Source: Nitrospirales bacterium LBB_01
GTDB taxonomy: Bacteria > Nitrospirota > Thermodesulfovibrionia > Thermodesulfovibrionales > Magnetobacteriaceae
DNA: 64,000 nt
Assembly (NCBI GenBank): GCA_004376055.2
Contig: CP049016.1
Span: forward strand, 2,480,001-2,544,000
Direction of reading: 5' to 3'
Shown: piece after piece, positions 1 through 9,643 of the stretch
How the letters are laid out: every line of letters begins with the position of its first letter
Position numbering within the stretch: the first letter of the stretch is position 1
Notes under the pieces: model-generated
What the model was told of the DNA's origin: nothing
The model's database searches: none
What the model saw: the letters and a program-made list of their open reading frames with translations, nothing else
Position numbers and translations under genes: made by a program

Positions 1-405
1 GTGGATGAGAGGGTTGTAGAGTTTGCCCATGAGGAAATGTCCATTGGCGATTATGTACTGACTGGCGGAGAGTTAGCCGCTTTGGTTATAATAGACGCTG
101 TGTGCAGACTTTTGCCGGGAGTGTTAGGGGATGAGCGCTCAAAGGAGGAGGAATCCTTTACAAGCGGGCTCCTGGACTATCCGCATTATACAAGACCTGC
201 GGAGTTTATGGGAATGAAGGTGCCTGAGGTTTTAATCGGTGGCAATCACAGGCTTATTCAGAATTGGCGGCAAAGGGAGGCGTTAAGAAAGACCCTTTTA
301 CATAAACCAAATATGGTAAATTATGCAGAGTTAACAGAAGCTGACAGAGAGATAATAGAACAACTTAAGGAGGAGATGACAGATGAATTTTTTATCGGCA
401 CTTGA
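1..405 (+). CDS. trmD: tRNA (guanine-N1)-methyltransferase, 3' part
   Basis: This is the C-terminal part of TrmD, the SAM-dependent enzyme that makes m1G37 in tRNAs to prevent frameshifting. The visible 134 residues carry the trefoil-knot SAM site ([18 protein letters not shown]) and the following GVLGDERSK and [11 protein letters not shown] motifs typical of the family, ending with the C-terminal helical domain. Full-length TrmD is about 240 residues, so roughly the first 100 lie before the window; the GTG at position 1 is an internal codon and not a supported start. The gene's last 23 bases overlap rplS, the usual trmD-rplS arrangement, so the two are probably cotranscribed. Confidence 0.95.
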   Translation: MDERVVEFAHEEMSIGDYVLTGGELAALVIIDAVCRLLPGVLGDERSKEEESFTSGLLDYPHYTRPAEFMGMKVPEVLIGGNHRLIQNWRQREALRKTLLHKPNMVNYAELTEADREIIEQLKEEMTDEFFIGT

Positions 406-745
406 AGAGACGCACAAAAAAGGCGACATACCTGTTTTCAATATAGGAGACACGGTCAGAGTGCATGTGCGAGTGGTGGAGGGGGACAAGGAACGCGTTC
501 AGCCCTATGAGGGGGTTGTGATAGCACGCCATGGGGGCGGAGTAAGAGAGACCTTCACGGTGCGTAAGGTATCGTTTGGAGTCGGTGTGGAGAGGATATT
601 CCCACTGCATTCCCCGATAGTAAAGTTGATTGAGGTGATGCGACGCGGCGATGTGCGGCAGGCAAAACTATATTACCTGAGGTCAAAGAAAGGCAAAGAC
701 GCAAAAATCAAGGAAAAGGGAAGGGAGCAGCATAAAGGGGGCTGA
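383..745 (+). CDS. rplS: 50S ribosomal protein L19
   Basis: Ribosomal protein L19, 120 residues, found at the 30S-50S interface. Diagnostic stretches are [47 protein letters not shown] and the basic tail following LYYLR. The start is fixed by an AAGGAGG ribosome-binding site at 367-373 that lies inside the end of trmD. The gene overlaps trmD by 23 bases and its TGA overlaps the rnhB start by one base (TGATG), so trmD-rplS-rnhB are translationally coupled. The tail after about residue 105 is rich in Lys, normal for the family. Confidence 0.97.
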   Translation: MNFLSALEETHKKGDIPVFNIGDTVRVHVRVVEGDKERVQPYEGVVIARHGGGVRETFTVRKVSFGVGVERIFPLHSPIVKLIEVMRRGDVRQAKLYYLRSKKGKDAKIKEKGREQHKGG

Positions 746-1353
746 TGTCAGCTCTGTTTGACTTTGACAGGGAATATATCACAAATGGGCACACCCTGAT
801 AGGCGGGATAGATGAGGCCGGGCGGGGGCCGCTTGCTGGCCCTGTTGTGGCAGCCTGTGTGATATTACCTGCCGGTATTTATATTGAAGGTTTGAACGAT
901 TCTAAAAAATTGACGGAAGCTGCCAGAAACCGGATATTTAAAGAGTTGCTTTACAACAAGGCTGTCCGAATTGGTTTAGGAATTGCTACAAATGCTGAGA
1001 TTGACAGTGTAAACATATTAAATGCCACGCGTATTGCCATGAAAAGGGCGGTTACGGATGTCCCCATAAGACCGAAATTGCTGTTAATAGATGCGGTAAA
1101 GCTTAAGGACATTGACATAGAGCAGGTATCAATCATAAAAGGGGACGAAAAGAGCGCTTCAATTGCCTCGGCCTCAGTTATAGCAAAGGTTGTGAGAGAT
1201 TCCATTATGAGCGGCTATCATAAGACATATCCTCAGTACGGCTTTATACGACACAAGGGCTATGGAACGCGTGAGCATGTTGCTAACATCAAAGAGCACG
1301 GCCCCTGCGAAATCCATCGCATGACTTTTGCACCTGTTAGTAAAATGATATAG
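745..1353 (+). CDS. rnhB: ribonuclease HII
   Basis: RNase HII (202 residues) cleaves RNA in RNA-DNA hybrids and starts removal of misincorporated ribonucleotides. The catalytic acidic residues are recognisable: D23-E24 in GGIDEAGRGPLAGP, D116 in LLLIDAVKL, and an Asp near residue 152 after ASASVIAKVVRD. Length is normal. The start is coupled to the rplS stop (TGATG at 743-747). In many relatives the next gene is yraN; here yraN lies about 15 kb away at 16378-16731 on the other strand, so the cluster has been broken in this lineage. Confidence 0.96.
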   Translation: MSALFDFDREYITNGHTLIGGIDEAGRGPLAGPVVAACVILPAGIYIEGLNDSKKLTEAARNRIFKELLYNKAVRIGLGIATNAEIDSVNILNATRIAMKRAVTDVPIRPKLLLIDAVKLKDIDIEQVSIIKGDEKSASIASASVIAKVVRDSIMSGYHKTYPQYGFIRHKGYGTREHVANIKEHGPCEIHRMTFAPVSKMI

Positions 1354-1420
1354 AAAGTAACTTAGATGCCTTATTTAAAAAACATGATATTGCATATGCA
1401 GTCAGCTCTGCAAACAAAAA

Positions 1421-1517
1421 ACTGGATTCCTGCCTTCGCAGGAATGACAAGAAAAAGAGGAATGACAGAAAGCGCACTCTCCTTTGTCATTCCAGCCTCC
1501 GAGCTGGAATCCAGTCC
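1421..1517 (+). repeat. REPIN-like inverted repeat, copy 1
   Basis: Two hairpin arms face each other: left arm 1422-1448 (ATTCCTGC CTTC GCAGGAAT core) and right arm 1486-1514 (ATTCCAGC ... GCTGGAAT core). Each arm folds on itself, and the left arm is an imperfect reverse complement of the right. A second copy with the same arms lies at 42051-42173, and the A-rich flank before the left arm is also shared. A 74-codon open frame crosses this element but is a by-product of it. Confidence 0.8.
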
Positions 1518-1586
1518 TTTAAATATATCATTTGCTGATATAAAACACTATTTCGGAATTAACTCAATAATCATTAACATAATTTT

Positions 1587-3695
1587 ATGATGGACAAAGA
1601 GAAATTAAAGAAATACTTAAAAACGATGAAAAAGCCGCAGTCTTTTGGGGAGCTCTCTAAGCGGCTCTGTGGAACTTCAAAAGAGACCCGTTTGCTTAAA
1701 AAATATCTGAGGGAACAGGTGAGGCTTGGAGTTGTGGTACGTACCAAAAACGGTCACTATGGGCCTGCTGAGGGGATGGGTCTTGCCAGTGGCTATTTTG
1801 AAGCCCACAGGGGAGGCTATGGGTTTGTCATAGTAGATAAGCCCGGAGAAAGAGACATATTTATTCCCGGCAGAAAGACAAACGGAGCAATGGACAACGA
1901 CCGCGTTATCGTAAGAATGGAGGACACAAGACGTCGTGAGGGCTCCATAGTGCAGGTGGTTGAAAGGGTCTGCGATAAGGTCTTTGGACGGGTTGATTAT
2001 GTTGGAAATGCCTGTTATCTTAAGCCAAAAAATAAGACAATTATGTTTGACTTATTTATACCGGAAAAAGACACGCTAAACGCAAAATCAGGAGATAACG
2101 TAACGGCGGAAATAACAGACTACGGAAATGCGCACAGACCGCCTACAGGAAAAATCACGAAGATTATGACAGAGCCTGAGGGGCCGAAATCCGAAATAGA
2201 CATGATAGTCGATGAGTTTCATCTGCCCGTCAGATTCCCTAAGGCTGTCACAGCTGAGGCAAAAGATTTGCCGGATAGCATCACATCGGATATGATTACC
2301 GAGCGTGTGGATTTACGAGAGCTTAAAACAGTCACGATAGATGGAGAACGGGCAAGGGATTTTGACGATGCAATATCAATAATCAAAGAGGAGCAGGGGT
2401 ACAAGCTCTATGTGCATATTGCCGATGTCGGTCACTTTGTGCCGTGGGAAAGTGCTCTTGACACAGAGGCACGAAAGCGAGGCACTTCGGTGTATTTCCC
2501 TGACAGAGTAATCCCGATGTTTCCAAAGCGGCTATCTGAGGAGCTTTGCAGTCTTAAGCCAAAAGTTGACAGACTGACATTTACGGCAGAAATGACTTTC
2601 AAAGAGGACGGTTCAAGGGCAACATCAAAATTTTATCCCTCCGTGATAAGAAGCAATGAGAGAATGACCTATACTGCGGTTAAAGAGATACTTATTGATA
2701 AGAATGAGCGACAGAGAAAAAAGTATGCCGCACTCTTGCCGGAATTTGAAGCGATGGAGGAGTTGTGCCACAAATTAAGGGCAGTGCGCCTTAAGCGGGG
2801 GAGTCTTGATTTTGACCTGCCTGAGCCGGAGATAATTCTTGATATGCAGGGAGGGCTTGAAAGCATAGCCGGAACGGATAGAAACTTTGCGCATTTTATC
2901 GTGGAGGAGTTTATGATAGCCGCTAATGAGGCGGTTAGCAGTTTTTTGGAATCACTTAAAATTCCTACGGTTTTCAGAATTCATGAGGCTCCTGATGACA
3001 GAAAACTTGATGAGATAATAAAAGTCCTCAAGTGCACCATATTGTGGAGTAAAAACCGGATAAATGCCTCAGATTTCCCCCAAATAATAGCAAAAGCATC
3101 AGACACTCCCTTTAAGGAGGTAATCAATTATCTGGTGCTAAGAAGTTTGAAACAAGCGCGGTATTCAACGGCGAATGAGCGGCACTTTGGACTTGCCTCA
3201 GAGAGCTACACGCACTTTACGTCACCGATAAGGAGATACCCTGATCTGGTTGTACATAGAGTGCTCAGAGAGGCCTTAATAATGGGGGGGCATAAGGGGA
3301 AAGAGTTTTTAAAAAAATTATCAGATATAGCTTTCCACTGTTCACACAGGGAGAGGGTAGCTGAGGAGGCGGAAAGAGAAACAATTAATGCGCTTCGGGT
3401 TTGGTTTTTAAAAGACAGCGTGGGGGAGAAGTTTTCAGGCAAAATAGTGGGAATAAACGCAAGAGGACTGAGAGTACGGCTTGACAATCATTTCATAGAC
3501 GGAATGGTAGAGGTCTCTCAGATGTTTGATGACTACTATGTGTTTGACGAAAAGAGCCTGACTCTAAGAGGAAAAAACACAAAGAAGGTGTTTCATATAG
3601 GCAGTACGGTTACTGTATGGATAGAGAGGGTGGATATGCAAGAGAGGGAGATATTTTTCAGTTTTCAAGGTATAGATATAGAAACGTTAAAATAG
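1587..3695 (+). CDS. rnr: ribonuclease R
   Basis: RNase R, a 3'-to-5' processive exoribonuclease of the RNB family (702 residues) that degrades structured RNA. Order of domains: N-terminal winged-helix region (about 1-60), cold-shock OB domains (about 70-200), the RNB catalytic domain with GERARDFDDAISI at about 253-265 holding the metal-binding Asp residues, then a C-terminal S1 domain (about 620-700) starting at GEKFSGKIVGINARGL. The long Lys-rich tail of enterobacterial RNase R is absent. Two ATG codons lie in tandem at 1587 and 1590 without a strong ribosome-binding site; either may be used. It stands alone between the REPIN-like repeat and kdp. Confidence 0.95.
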   Translation: MMDKEKLKKYLKTMKKPQSFGELSKRLCGTSKETRLLKKYLREQVRLGVVVRTKNGHYGPAEGMGLASGYFEAHRGGYGFVIVDKPGERDIFIPGRKTNGAMDNDRVIVRMEDTRRREGSIVQVVERVCDKVFGRVDYVGNACYLKPKNKTIMFDLFIPEKDTLNAKSGDNVTAEITDYGNAHRPPTGKITKIMTEPEGPKSEIDMIVDEFHLPVRFPKAVTAEAKDLPDSITSDMITERVDLRELKTVTIDGERARDFDDAISIIKEEQGYKLYVHIADVGHFVPWESALDTEARKRGTSVYFPDRVIPMFPKRLSEELCSLKPKVDRLTFTAEMTFKEDGSRATSKFYPSVIRSNERMTYTAVKEILIDKNERQRKKYAALLPEFEAMEELCHKLRAVRLKRGSLDFDLPEPEIILDMQGGLESIAGTDRNFAHFIVEEFMIAANEAVSSFLESLKIPTVFRIHEAPDDRKLDEIIKVLKCTILWSKNRINASDFPQIIAKASDTPFKEVINYLVLRSLKQARYSTANERHFGLASESYTHFTSPIRRYPDLVVHRVLREALIMGGHKGKEFLKKLSDIAFHCSHRERVAEEAERETINALRVWFLKDSVGEKFSGKIVGINARGLRVRLDNHFIDGMVEVSQMFDDYYVFDEKSLTLRGKNTKKVFHIGSTVTVWIERVDMQEREIFFSFQGIDIETLK

Positions 3696-3828
3696 TGGTC
3701 GTCATCATTTTTATCAAATCTTTATACTCCATGTGTGTTTATTAATACCTATTTTATGAAATAAACTGTTAAGTTAAACTTGGGTATTGGTTCATATCTG
3801 ATACTATAAAGTTTCGTTGGGGGTATTT

Positions 3829-3918
3829 ATGGAAACTTTTTACTGGGTTGGCGGAGTTGTCAGTGTGGTGCTGCTTATCTATCTTACTGTGGCGCTTTTG
3901 AAACCGGAGGTGTTTTAA
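3829..3918 (+). CDS. kdpF: potassium-transporting ATPase small subunit KdpF
   Basis: A 29-codon reading frame encodes a single membrane helix (about residues 6-23: WVGGVVSVVLLIYLTVALL) ending in KPEVF, the typical KdpF layout. Its TAA overlaps the kdpA start (TAATG at 3916-3920). KdpF stabilises the KdpABC complex. A G-rich stretch (GTTGGGGG, 3816-3823) lies a few bases before the ATG and could serve for ribosome binding. The gene is too short for standard ORF cut-offs, but position, length and composition agree with it being real. Confidence 0.85.
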   Translation: METFYWVGGVVSVVLLIYLTVALLKPEVF

Positions 3919-5705
3919 TGACTGGAAGCGGATTATTTCAAATCGGTTTGTATTTTGCTGTTTTGGTTGTTTTAGTTAAGCCGCTAGGCAGCTACATGGC
4001 GAAAGTGTATGAAGGCACGCCAAATTTGTTATCTCCACTTTTAAGGCCTGTCGAGAAACTCTTGTACCGCATTTTTGGCGTTCATTCAGAGGATGAGATG
4101 CCGTGGAAAACTTATGCGGCATCTGTCTTAGTGTTCAGCGTTTTAGGTTTTATTGTTGTATATCTACTGCAAGTGTTTCAGGATCATCTGCCGTTAAATC
4201 CACAGGGATTTCCAGCCGTATCATGGCATTCGTCCTTTAATACGGCTGTAAGCTTCATAACCAACACCAATTGGCAGGGCTATGGCGGTGAGTCAACTAT
4301 GAGTTACCTGACCCAAATGGCGGGGCTCGGTGTTCAGAACTTTTTGTCTGCAGCTGCCGGCATGGCTGTGCTCATAGCATTAATAAGGGGATTTGTAAGA
4401 CGAAACGCTAAAACTATCGGTAATTTCTGGGTTGACTCTACACGTTCAACTCTGTACATACTCTTACCCCTTTCGATAGTTTTTACGATTGTTTTGGTCT
4501 CTCAGGGAGTGGTTCAAAACTTTAAATCGTATCGTACCGCATCTCTTATGCAAACCGTATCGTACGACAAACCGGTTGTTGACGCTCAGGGCAATACCGT
4601 TAAGGATGCCGCAGGTAAAGACAAGACGGAACCCGCCGTAATGAAAGAGCAGCAGATTCCTTTTGGCCCTGCGGCTTCTCAAATTGCAATAAAACAGCTT
4701 GGTACTAACGGAGGCGGTTTTTTTAATGTAAACTCCGCACATCCATTTGAAAATCCTACCCCGCTTGCCAACTTTTTGGAAACTCTTGCCATTATACTCA
4801 TATCGGGTGCCCTTTGCTATACTTTTGGTAAAATGGCAGGAGATACCCGCCAGGGATGGGCACTGCTTGCTGCTATGTTAATCATTCTTATACCCTTGCT
4901 GATATTTTGTTATTACAGCGAAACGCTTGATGCTCCTTATGTTAAAACTCTGGGTGCAACTTTAAACGCTAGCGGCAATATGGAGGGCAAAGAGGTGCGC
5001 TTAGGGGTAGCAAACTCAGCTCTTTGGGCTGCCGTTACAACTGCCGCATCAAACGGTTCAGTAAATGCCATGCACGACTCTTTCAGCCCGTTAGGCGGAC
5101 TTATTCCGCTTTTTCTAATGCAATTGGGCGAAATAATCTTTGGCGGCGTGGGCTCCGGGCTTTACGGGATGATAGTGTTTGCCATAATTTCCGTATTTGT
5201 AGCAGGACTTATGGTTGGACGAACGCCGGAATATCTTGGTAAAAAAATCGAGTCTTTTGAGATGAAAATGTCCTCACTTGTAATATTGATTCCAGCCGTG
5301 TGTGTTCTTTTGGGTACTGCTGTGGCAGTTGTTGCAAAAGCCGGAGTGGCTGGCATTGCTAATCCAGGTGCCCACGGGTTTTCAGAAATTCTGTATGCGT
5401 TTTCATCATGTGCAAACAACAATGGCAGCGCCTTTGCCGGTCTTTCGGCTAACACTCCTTTCTATAATGTATCACTTGGAATTGTTATGCTACTAGGACG
5501 GTTTGGCGTTATTATACCCGTGCTTGCGATAGCGGGATCACTGGCTGAAAAGAAATATGTGCCGGTTGGCTCTGGTACGTTACCAACCCATACGCCGCTC
5601 TTTGTAGTGTTTTTAATAGGAATTATCATTATAGTCGGGGCACTTACGTTTCTGCCCTCCCTTTCGTTAGGACCCATTGCAGAGCACTTAACGGCCATTA
5701 AATAA
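3918..5705 (+). CDS. kdpA: potassium-transporting ATPase subunit A
   Basis: KdpA, the K+-selective channel-like subunit of the inner-membrane Kdp pump, 595 residues, about ten membrane helices. Four filter-type repeats are visible, including TNTNWQGYGGE (115-125), LGTNGGGFFNVNSAHPFENP (261 on) and ANNNGSAFAGLSANTPFYN (499 on), followed by GRFGVIIPVLAIAGSLAEKK. It is slightly longer than E. coli KdpA, mostly from a polar periplasmic loop (about 215-245, Asp/Lys-rich). The start has a GGAGG inside the kdpF end and overlaps its stop. It is followed by kdpB after 22 bases. Confidence 0.97.
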   Translation: MTGSGLFQIGLYFAVLVVLVKPLGSYMAKVYEGTPNLLSPLLRPVEKLLYRIFGVHSEDEMPWKTYAASVLVFSVLGFIVVYLLQVFQDHLPLNPQGFPAVSWHSSFNTAVSFITNTNWQGYGGESTMSYLTQMAGLGVQNFLSAAAGMAVLIALIRGFVRRNAKTIGNFWVDSTRSTLYILLPLSIVFTIVLVSQGVVQNFKSYRTASLMQTVSYDKPVVDAQGNTVKDAAGKDKTEPAVMKEQQIPFGPAASQIAIKQLGTNGGGFFNVNSAHPFENPTPLANFLETLAIILISGALCYTFGKMAGDTRQGWALLAAMLIILIPLLIFCYYSETLDAPYVKTLGATLNASGNMEGKEVRLGVANSALWAAVTTAASNGSVNAMHDSFSPLGGLIPLFLMQLGEIIFGGVGSGLYGMIVFAIISVFVAGLMVGRTPEYLGKKIESFEMKMSSLVILIPAVCVLLGTAVAVVAKAGVAGIANPGAHGFSEILYAFSSCANNNGSAFAGLSANTPFYNVSLGIVMLLGRFGVIIPVLAIAGSLAEKKYVPVGSGTLPTHTPLFVVFLIGIIIIVGALTFLPSLSLGPIAEHLTAIK

Positions 5706-5727
5706 TAAAGAAAATGAGGATTAAATT

Positions 5728-7788
5728 ATGACAAAACAAAATCTTTTCGATTGGCATCTCATCACAACTGCCGCTGTCGATTCGGTTATTAAATTAAATC
5801 CGTTATACCAGATGCGTAAGCCGGTTATGTTTGTTGTAGAGGTTGGAAGCGTTCTTACCACAGCGCTTTTTATCACTTGTCTTTTTAAACCATTAGGTGA
5901 GCCGCCAGTTTTTATATTGGCTGTTTCCTTGTGGCTCTGGTTTACTGTTATCTTTGCTAACTTTGCAGAGTCAATGGCTGAGGGCAGGGGTAAGGCACAG
6001 GCTGAAAACCTAAGAAGCAGCAGACGAGATATTCAGGCAAAGTTAATACCCACGCCAGATCGTAACGCAAAAGTAACCGTCGTATCGTCGCCAAAACTGA
6101 GAAAAGGTGACTACGTGATTGTAAAAGCGGGGGATATTATCCCAAGCGACGGCGAAGTAGTCGAGGGAGTCGCATCGGTAAATGAAAGTGCCATAACAGG
6201 CGAGAGTGCTCCGGTTATAAGGGAAAGCGGCGGCGACAGAAGTGCCGTCACAGGAGGCACACTGATAGTTTCAGACTGGTTAATAATCCAAATAACCGCA
6301 AACCCGGGTGAAACCTTTATTGACAGGATGATTTCTATGGTTGAGGGCGCAAAAAGACAAAAAACCCCTAACGAGATAGCCCTCGATATTTTGCTTGCCG
6401 GATTAACCATCATCTTTCTTATAGCCACTGTTACAATCGTGCCGTTTTCAATTTTTAGTGTTAAGGCTATTTCACAAGGAACTCCTGTTTCGGTAACTAT
6501 AGTGACGGCCCTTTTGGTTTGTCTTATTCCCACAACAATAGGAGGGCTGCTCTCAGCAATAGGGATTGCCGGAATGGACAGAATGATACAGGCTAACGTG
6601 ATAGCAATGTCGGGGCGTGCCGTTGAGGCTGCTGGGGATGTGGACGTTTTGCTGTTGGATAAGACCGGCACCATAACATTTGGTAACAGACAGGCTACTG
6701 AATTTATACCCGTACGAGGAGTAGAGGTAAAAACGCTTGCCGATGCGGCACAACTTGCCTCGCTTGCCGATGAGACGCCTGAAGGACGCAGCATTGTCGT
6801 GCTTGCTAAAAACTTGTATGGAATCAGAGAGCGTGATATAGATACACTTCATGCCAAATTCATACCGTTTTCCGCACACACCCGCATGAGCGGAGTTAAC
6901 ATGGATGGGAAGGAAATACGCAAAGGGGCAGCCGATGCTGTGTTGGAGTATGTAAAAAATCAGGGCGGCATATTTCCAAATGACGTTGTAAGCATAGTTG
7001 AGGGAATAGCCCGTGAGGGTGCCACTCCATTGGTTGTGGCAGAAGGGAAAAAAGTCTTAGGCGTAATCCGTCTGAAAGACATTGTAAAGGGCGGCATAAA
7101 GGAACGATTTGCACAATTAAGGCGTATGGGAATTAAAACCGTCATGATTACCGGCGACAATCCGCTTACAGCGGCTGCAGTGGCAGCCGATGCTGGTGTT
7201 GATGACTTTTTAGCTGAGGCAACCCCTGAGGCTAAATTAAAACTCATACGTGAGCATCAGGCAGGCGGCAGACTTGTGGCAATGACAGGGGATGGCACAA
7301 ACGATGCCCCTGCGCTTGCTCAGGCTGACGTTGCTGTTGCTATGAACACTGGCACTCAGGCCGCTAAAGAGGCTGGAAACATGGTTGATCTTGACTCTAA
7401 TCCAACTAAACTCATAGAAATTGTTGAAATCGGTAAGCAGCTACTCATTACCCGCGGCACTTTAACCACATTCAGTGTTGCTAACGATGTAGCAAAGTAT
7501 TTTGCCATACTACCTGCTGCGTTTGTGGGTATTTATCCGGCTCTTGGCATTCTTAATGTTATGAAATTGGCAACCCCTCAGAGTGCTATTTTATCAGCTG
7601 TGATATTTAATGCGCTTATAATAGTAGCTTTGATTCCGCTTGCACTGAGAGGAGTAAAGTATCGTCCGCTTGGTGCCTCGGCGCTCTTAAGGAATAATCT
7701 AATGATATATGGCCTCGGAGGCGTCATAGTGCCGTTTATAGGGATAAAAGCAATTGATATGTTAATCAGTGTATTTCATATATTTTAA
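5728..7788 (+). CDS. kdpB: potassium-transporting P-type ATPase subunit B
   Basis: KdpB, the catalytic P-type ATPase subunit (686 residues). The phosphorylated Asp is D311 in [11 protein letters not shown]; other P-type signatures are [12 protein letters not shown] (actuator loop), [36 protein letters not shown] and the KdpB-specific [21 protein letters not shown]. Membrane helices flank these domains as usual. It couples ATP hydrolysis to transport through KdpA. The gene sits between kdpA and kdpC in an operon with short gaps. Confidence 0.97.
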   Translation: MTKQNLFDWHLITTAAVDSVIKLNPLYQMRKPVMFVVEVGSVLTTALFITCLFKPLGEPPVFILAVSLWLWFTVIFANFAESMAEGRGKAQAENLRSSRRDIQAKLIPTPDRNAKVTVVSSPKLRKGDYVIVKAGDIIPSDGEVVEGVASVNESAITGESAPVIRESGGDRSAVTGGTLIVSDWLIIQITANPGETFIDRMISMVEGAKRQKTPNEIALDILLAGLTIIFLIATVTIVPFSIFSVKAISQGTPVSVTIVTALLVCLIPTTIGGLLSAIGIAGMDRMIQANVIAMSGRAVEAAGDVDVLLLDKTGTITFGNRQATEFIPVRGVEVKTLADAAQLASLADETPEGRSIVVLAKNLYGIRERDIDTLHAKFIPFSAHTRMSGVNMDGKEIRKGAADAVLEYVKNQGGIFPNDVVSIVEGIAREGATPLVVAEGKKVLGVIRLKDIVKGGIKERFAQLRRMGIKTVMITGDNPLTAAAVAADAGVDDFLAEATPEAKLKLIREHQAGGRLVAMTGDGTNDAPALAQADVAVAMNTGTQAAKEAGNMVDLDSNPTKLIEIVEIGKQLLITRGTLTTFSVANDVAKYFAILPAAFVGIYPALGILNVMKLATPQSAILSAVIFNALIIVALIPLALRGVKYRPLGASALLRNNLMIYGLGGVIVPFIGIKAIDMLISVFHIF

Positions 7789-7803
7789 GGGAGGAGATAA
7801 ATT

Positions 7804-8379
7804 ATGGCAGTTTTAAGGACTTCAATTATTTCGCTGGTTGTCTTTACGGTTATTTTAGGGATTATTTATCCTCTTGCCATGACAGGGATTGCTCAGTCGG
7901 TTTTTCCAGATAAGGCAAACGGCAGCATTATTATAAAAAATGGAAAAGCTGTCGGCTCATATCTTATAGGGCAGCCATTTACTGACCCCGGGTATTTTTG
8001 GAGCAGACCATCTGCAACGACTCCGTATCCATATAATGGTGCCTCCTCCTCGGGATCAAACCTGGGACAGAACAATCCTGATCTTCAAAAGGCGCTTGCC
8101 GAAAGGATTGCTGCATTAAAGTCGGCTGACCCGGAAAACACCAAACCAATCCCGATTGATCTAATCACATCGTCAGGAAGCGGACTGGATCCGCACATCA
8201 GCCCCTCTGCGGCGCTTTATCAGGTGCACAGGGTGGCAAAGCACAGAGGACTGAATGATTCCGTTATAGCTTCCCTTGTCGAGAAACTCATAGAACACCG
8301 GCAATTTGGAGTTTTTGGAGAACCTGTCGTTAATGTTGTGAAGTTAAACATGGGACTGGATGAGTTAAAGGTTAAATAA
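7804..8379 (+). CDS. kdpC: potassium-transporting ATPase subunit C
   Basis: KdpC (191 residues) has one N-terminal membrane helix (about 8-30) and a periplasmic domain that stabilises the KdpAB complex. Typical motifs: IYPLAMTGIAQSVFP, GSYLIGQPFTDPGYFWSRPSAT, ASSSGSNLGQNNPDL and SGSGLDPHISPSAALYQVHRVA. A clear GGGAGGAG lies at 7790-7797 before the ATG. It closes the kdpFABC operon; no kdpD sensor or kdpE regulator follows, so regulation must come from elsewhere in the genome. Confidence 0.97.
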   Translation: MAVLRTSIISLVVFTVILGIIYPLAMTGIAQSVFPDKANGSIIIKNGKAVGSYLIGQPFTDPGYFWSRPSATTPYPYNGASSSGSNLGQNNPDLQKALAERIAALKSADPENTKPIPIDLITSSGSGLDPHISPSAALYQVHRVAKHRGLNDSVIASLVEKLIEHRQFGVFGEPVVNVVKLNMGLDELKVK

Positions 8380-8459
8380 AACGGTGTAGTTGCTGCCATC
8401 AGCGATAGTATTTAACCCCCTATTTATGCTAACATCAATGTAACAGATGAGGTTGGTGT

Positions 8460-9107
8460 GTGCAAAAAATAGGGAAATCTGAGTTTAACCGTAGGCGGGT
8501 GAATTTTGAGTCCGATGAGAGCCGTTTCCCGTGGCTTTCAATGCTCCTTGATTCCTATGCTATAATTGATACCGCTATTGAATCAGCGATTGAGCTGCAA
8601 TACCGGAGCAAACAAAAGGGGCTGGCATGTCAAAACGGCTGCTGCCATTGCTGCAAAACACACAAAGATATTCCTGTGTATCCTCATGAACTTGTGGGAA
8701 TCTATTTTTATGTTACCGAGAAAATCAAAATGCCGGTAAGAGAAACTCTTAAGTGGCAGTTACAGTTTTTTAAGCAAACCGATTTCTGCCCGTTTTTAAT
8801 CAGCTCCTCTTGCGTAATACATATATTAAGACCCACAGCGTGCAGGCAGTTTAACGTCTTTGGTACGCCGTGTGCTGAGGGCGAGGACCCGTTTTTTACA
8901 AGACGCGACGATGTTTTGACCCCTAACGTTAACCACACAAATCAGGCTTTCCTCACAGTGCTTGATTTCTACGAAATTAAAGATGACAAAAAGAACTTTA
9001 TACAAAACAACAAGATACACACTCACGTCAAAAACCTCAGAGAACTTAAGTGGTTACAACTGATAAAGGCTATGAACGACTATGATTTAAAAGCCGCATC
9101 GTTGTAA
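8460..9107 (+). CDS. YkgJ-family cysteine-cluster protein
   Basis: 215-residue protein of the YkgJ/CxxCxxCC family (putative zinc- or iron-chelating domain, PF03692). The cysteine cluster CQNGCCHCCKTHKD (about 57-70) is followed by CPFL...CVIHILRPTACRQF, the conserved second half with its R-P-x-x-C-R core. Function of the family is poorly defined; metal binding is inferred from cysteines. The start is GTG with GAGGT a few bases upstream. It is separated from kdpC by about 80 bases and from the next gene by only 32, although that gene seems to have its own -10 element. Confidence 0.8.
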   Translation: MQKIGKSEFNRRRVNFESDESRFPWLSMLLDSYAIIDTAIESAIELQYRSKQKGLACQNGCCHCCKTHKDIPVYPHELVGIYFYVTEKIKMPVRETLKWQLQFFKQTDFCPFLISSSCVIHILRPTACRQFNVFGTPCAEGEDPFFTRRDDVLTPNVNHTNQAFLTVLDFYEIKDDKKNFIQNNKIHTHVKNLRELKWLQLIKAMNDYDLKAASL

Positions 9108-9128
9108 CATTCCTAATATACAATTTGT

Positions 9129-9134
9129 TATAAT
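9129..9134 (+). promoter_or_regulatory. possible -10 element of the HD-domain gene
   Basis: Perfect TATAAT ends five bases before the GTG start at 9140. No convincing -35 lies at 16-18 bases. If used, transcription would begin at or within a base or two of the start codon. Confidence 0.35.
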
Positions 9135-9139
9135 GTCCT

Positions 9140-9643
9140 GTGGACGAAAGAGAGATAGCTTTGCTTAAGGCCGCAAATGTTTCAGACCATGTGATTGAAC
9201 ACAGCAAAGCCGTTAGTGTTAAGGCGGTGACTGTAGCCAATCAGGTAAAGATACCGGTAAACGTTGAGCTAATCAGAGTGGGAGCGCTTTTGCACGATAT
9301 TGGCAGAGGGAAAACCCATGGTATTGATCATGCGATAGTTGGCGCTGAAATGGTCAGAGAGTTAGGATTAGGGGAGGATGTTGCAAAAATAATAGAACGG
9401 CACATTGGCGCTGGATTGCCTAAAGAAGAGGCGCTTACGCTTGGTCTGCCCCCGTGTGATTATTTCCCAAAGACGCCTGAACAAAAGATTGTCTCCTATG
9501 CCGATAACATGACCGACGGAAGCAAAATTCTTGATTTTGCCGCTGCTCTTGTTAGATTAAAAAAAATACTTGGCGACAACCACCCGGCAATTGTGCGTTT
9601 TATCGCACAGCACAATGAAATCATGTCATGGATGGAAACATAA
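9140..9643 (+). CDS. HD-domain (TIGR00295-type) phosphohydrolase-like protein
   Basis: 167-residue HD-domain protein resembling the TIGR00295 family. The metal-binding pattern is visible: an early His in IEHSKAV, the HDIG of GALLHDIGRGKTHG at about 52-55, then IERHIGAG and a final Asp in IVSYADNMTDGSK. Substrate unknown; the family may act on nucleotides or phosphorylated small molecules. The start is GTG; a TATAAT lies only five bases upstream (9129-9134), which suggests a leaderless transcript. The stop overlaps the start of the following ABC exporter (TAATG at 9641-9645), so the pair is translationally coupled. Confidence 0.75.
   Translation: MDEREIALLKAANVSDHVIEHSKAVSVKAVTVANQVKIPVNVELIRVGALLHDIGRGKTHGIDHAIVGAEMVRELGLGEDVAKIIERHIGAGLPKEEALTLGLPPCDYFPKTPEQKIVSYADNMTDGSKILDFAAALVRLKKILGDNHPAIVRFIAQHNEIMSWMET

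Noticed and set aside
1366-1590. 74-codon plus-strand open frame between rnhB and rnr
   Set aside because: It is a translation of the REPIN-like repeat, without a ribosome-binding site or family resemblance.
3780-3807. TTGGGT/TACTAT pair before kdpF as promoter
   Set aside because: Both boxes are weak matches with 16-base spacing; too poor to list.
8380-8459. kdpDE regulators or a kdp riboswitch next to kdpFABC
   Set aside because: The gap after kdpC is 80 bases and the gap before kdpF shows no recognisable structured leader; neighbours are unrelated.
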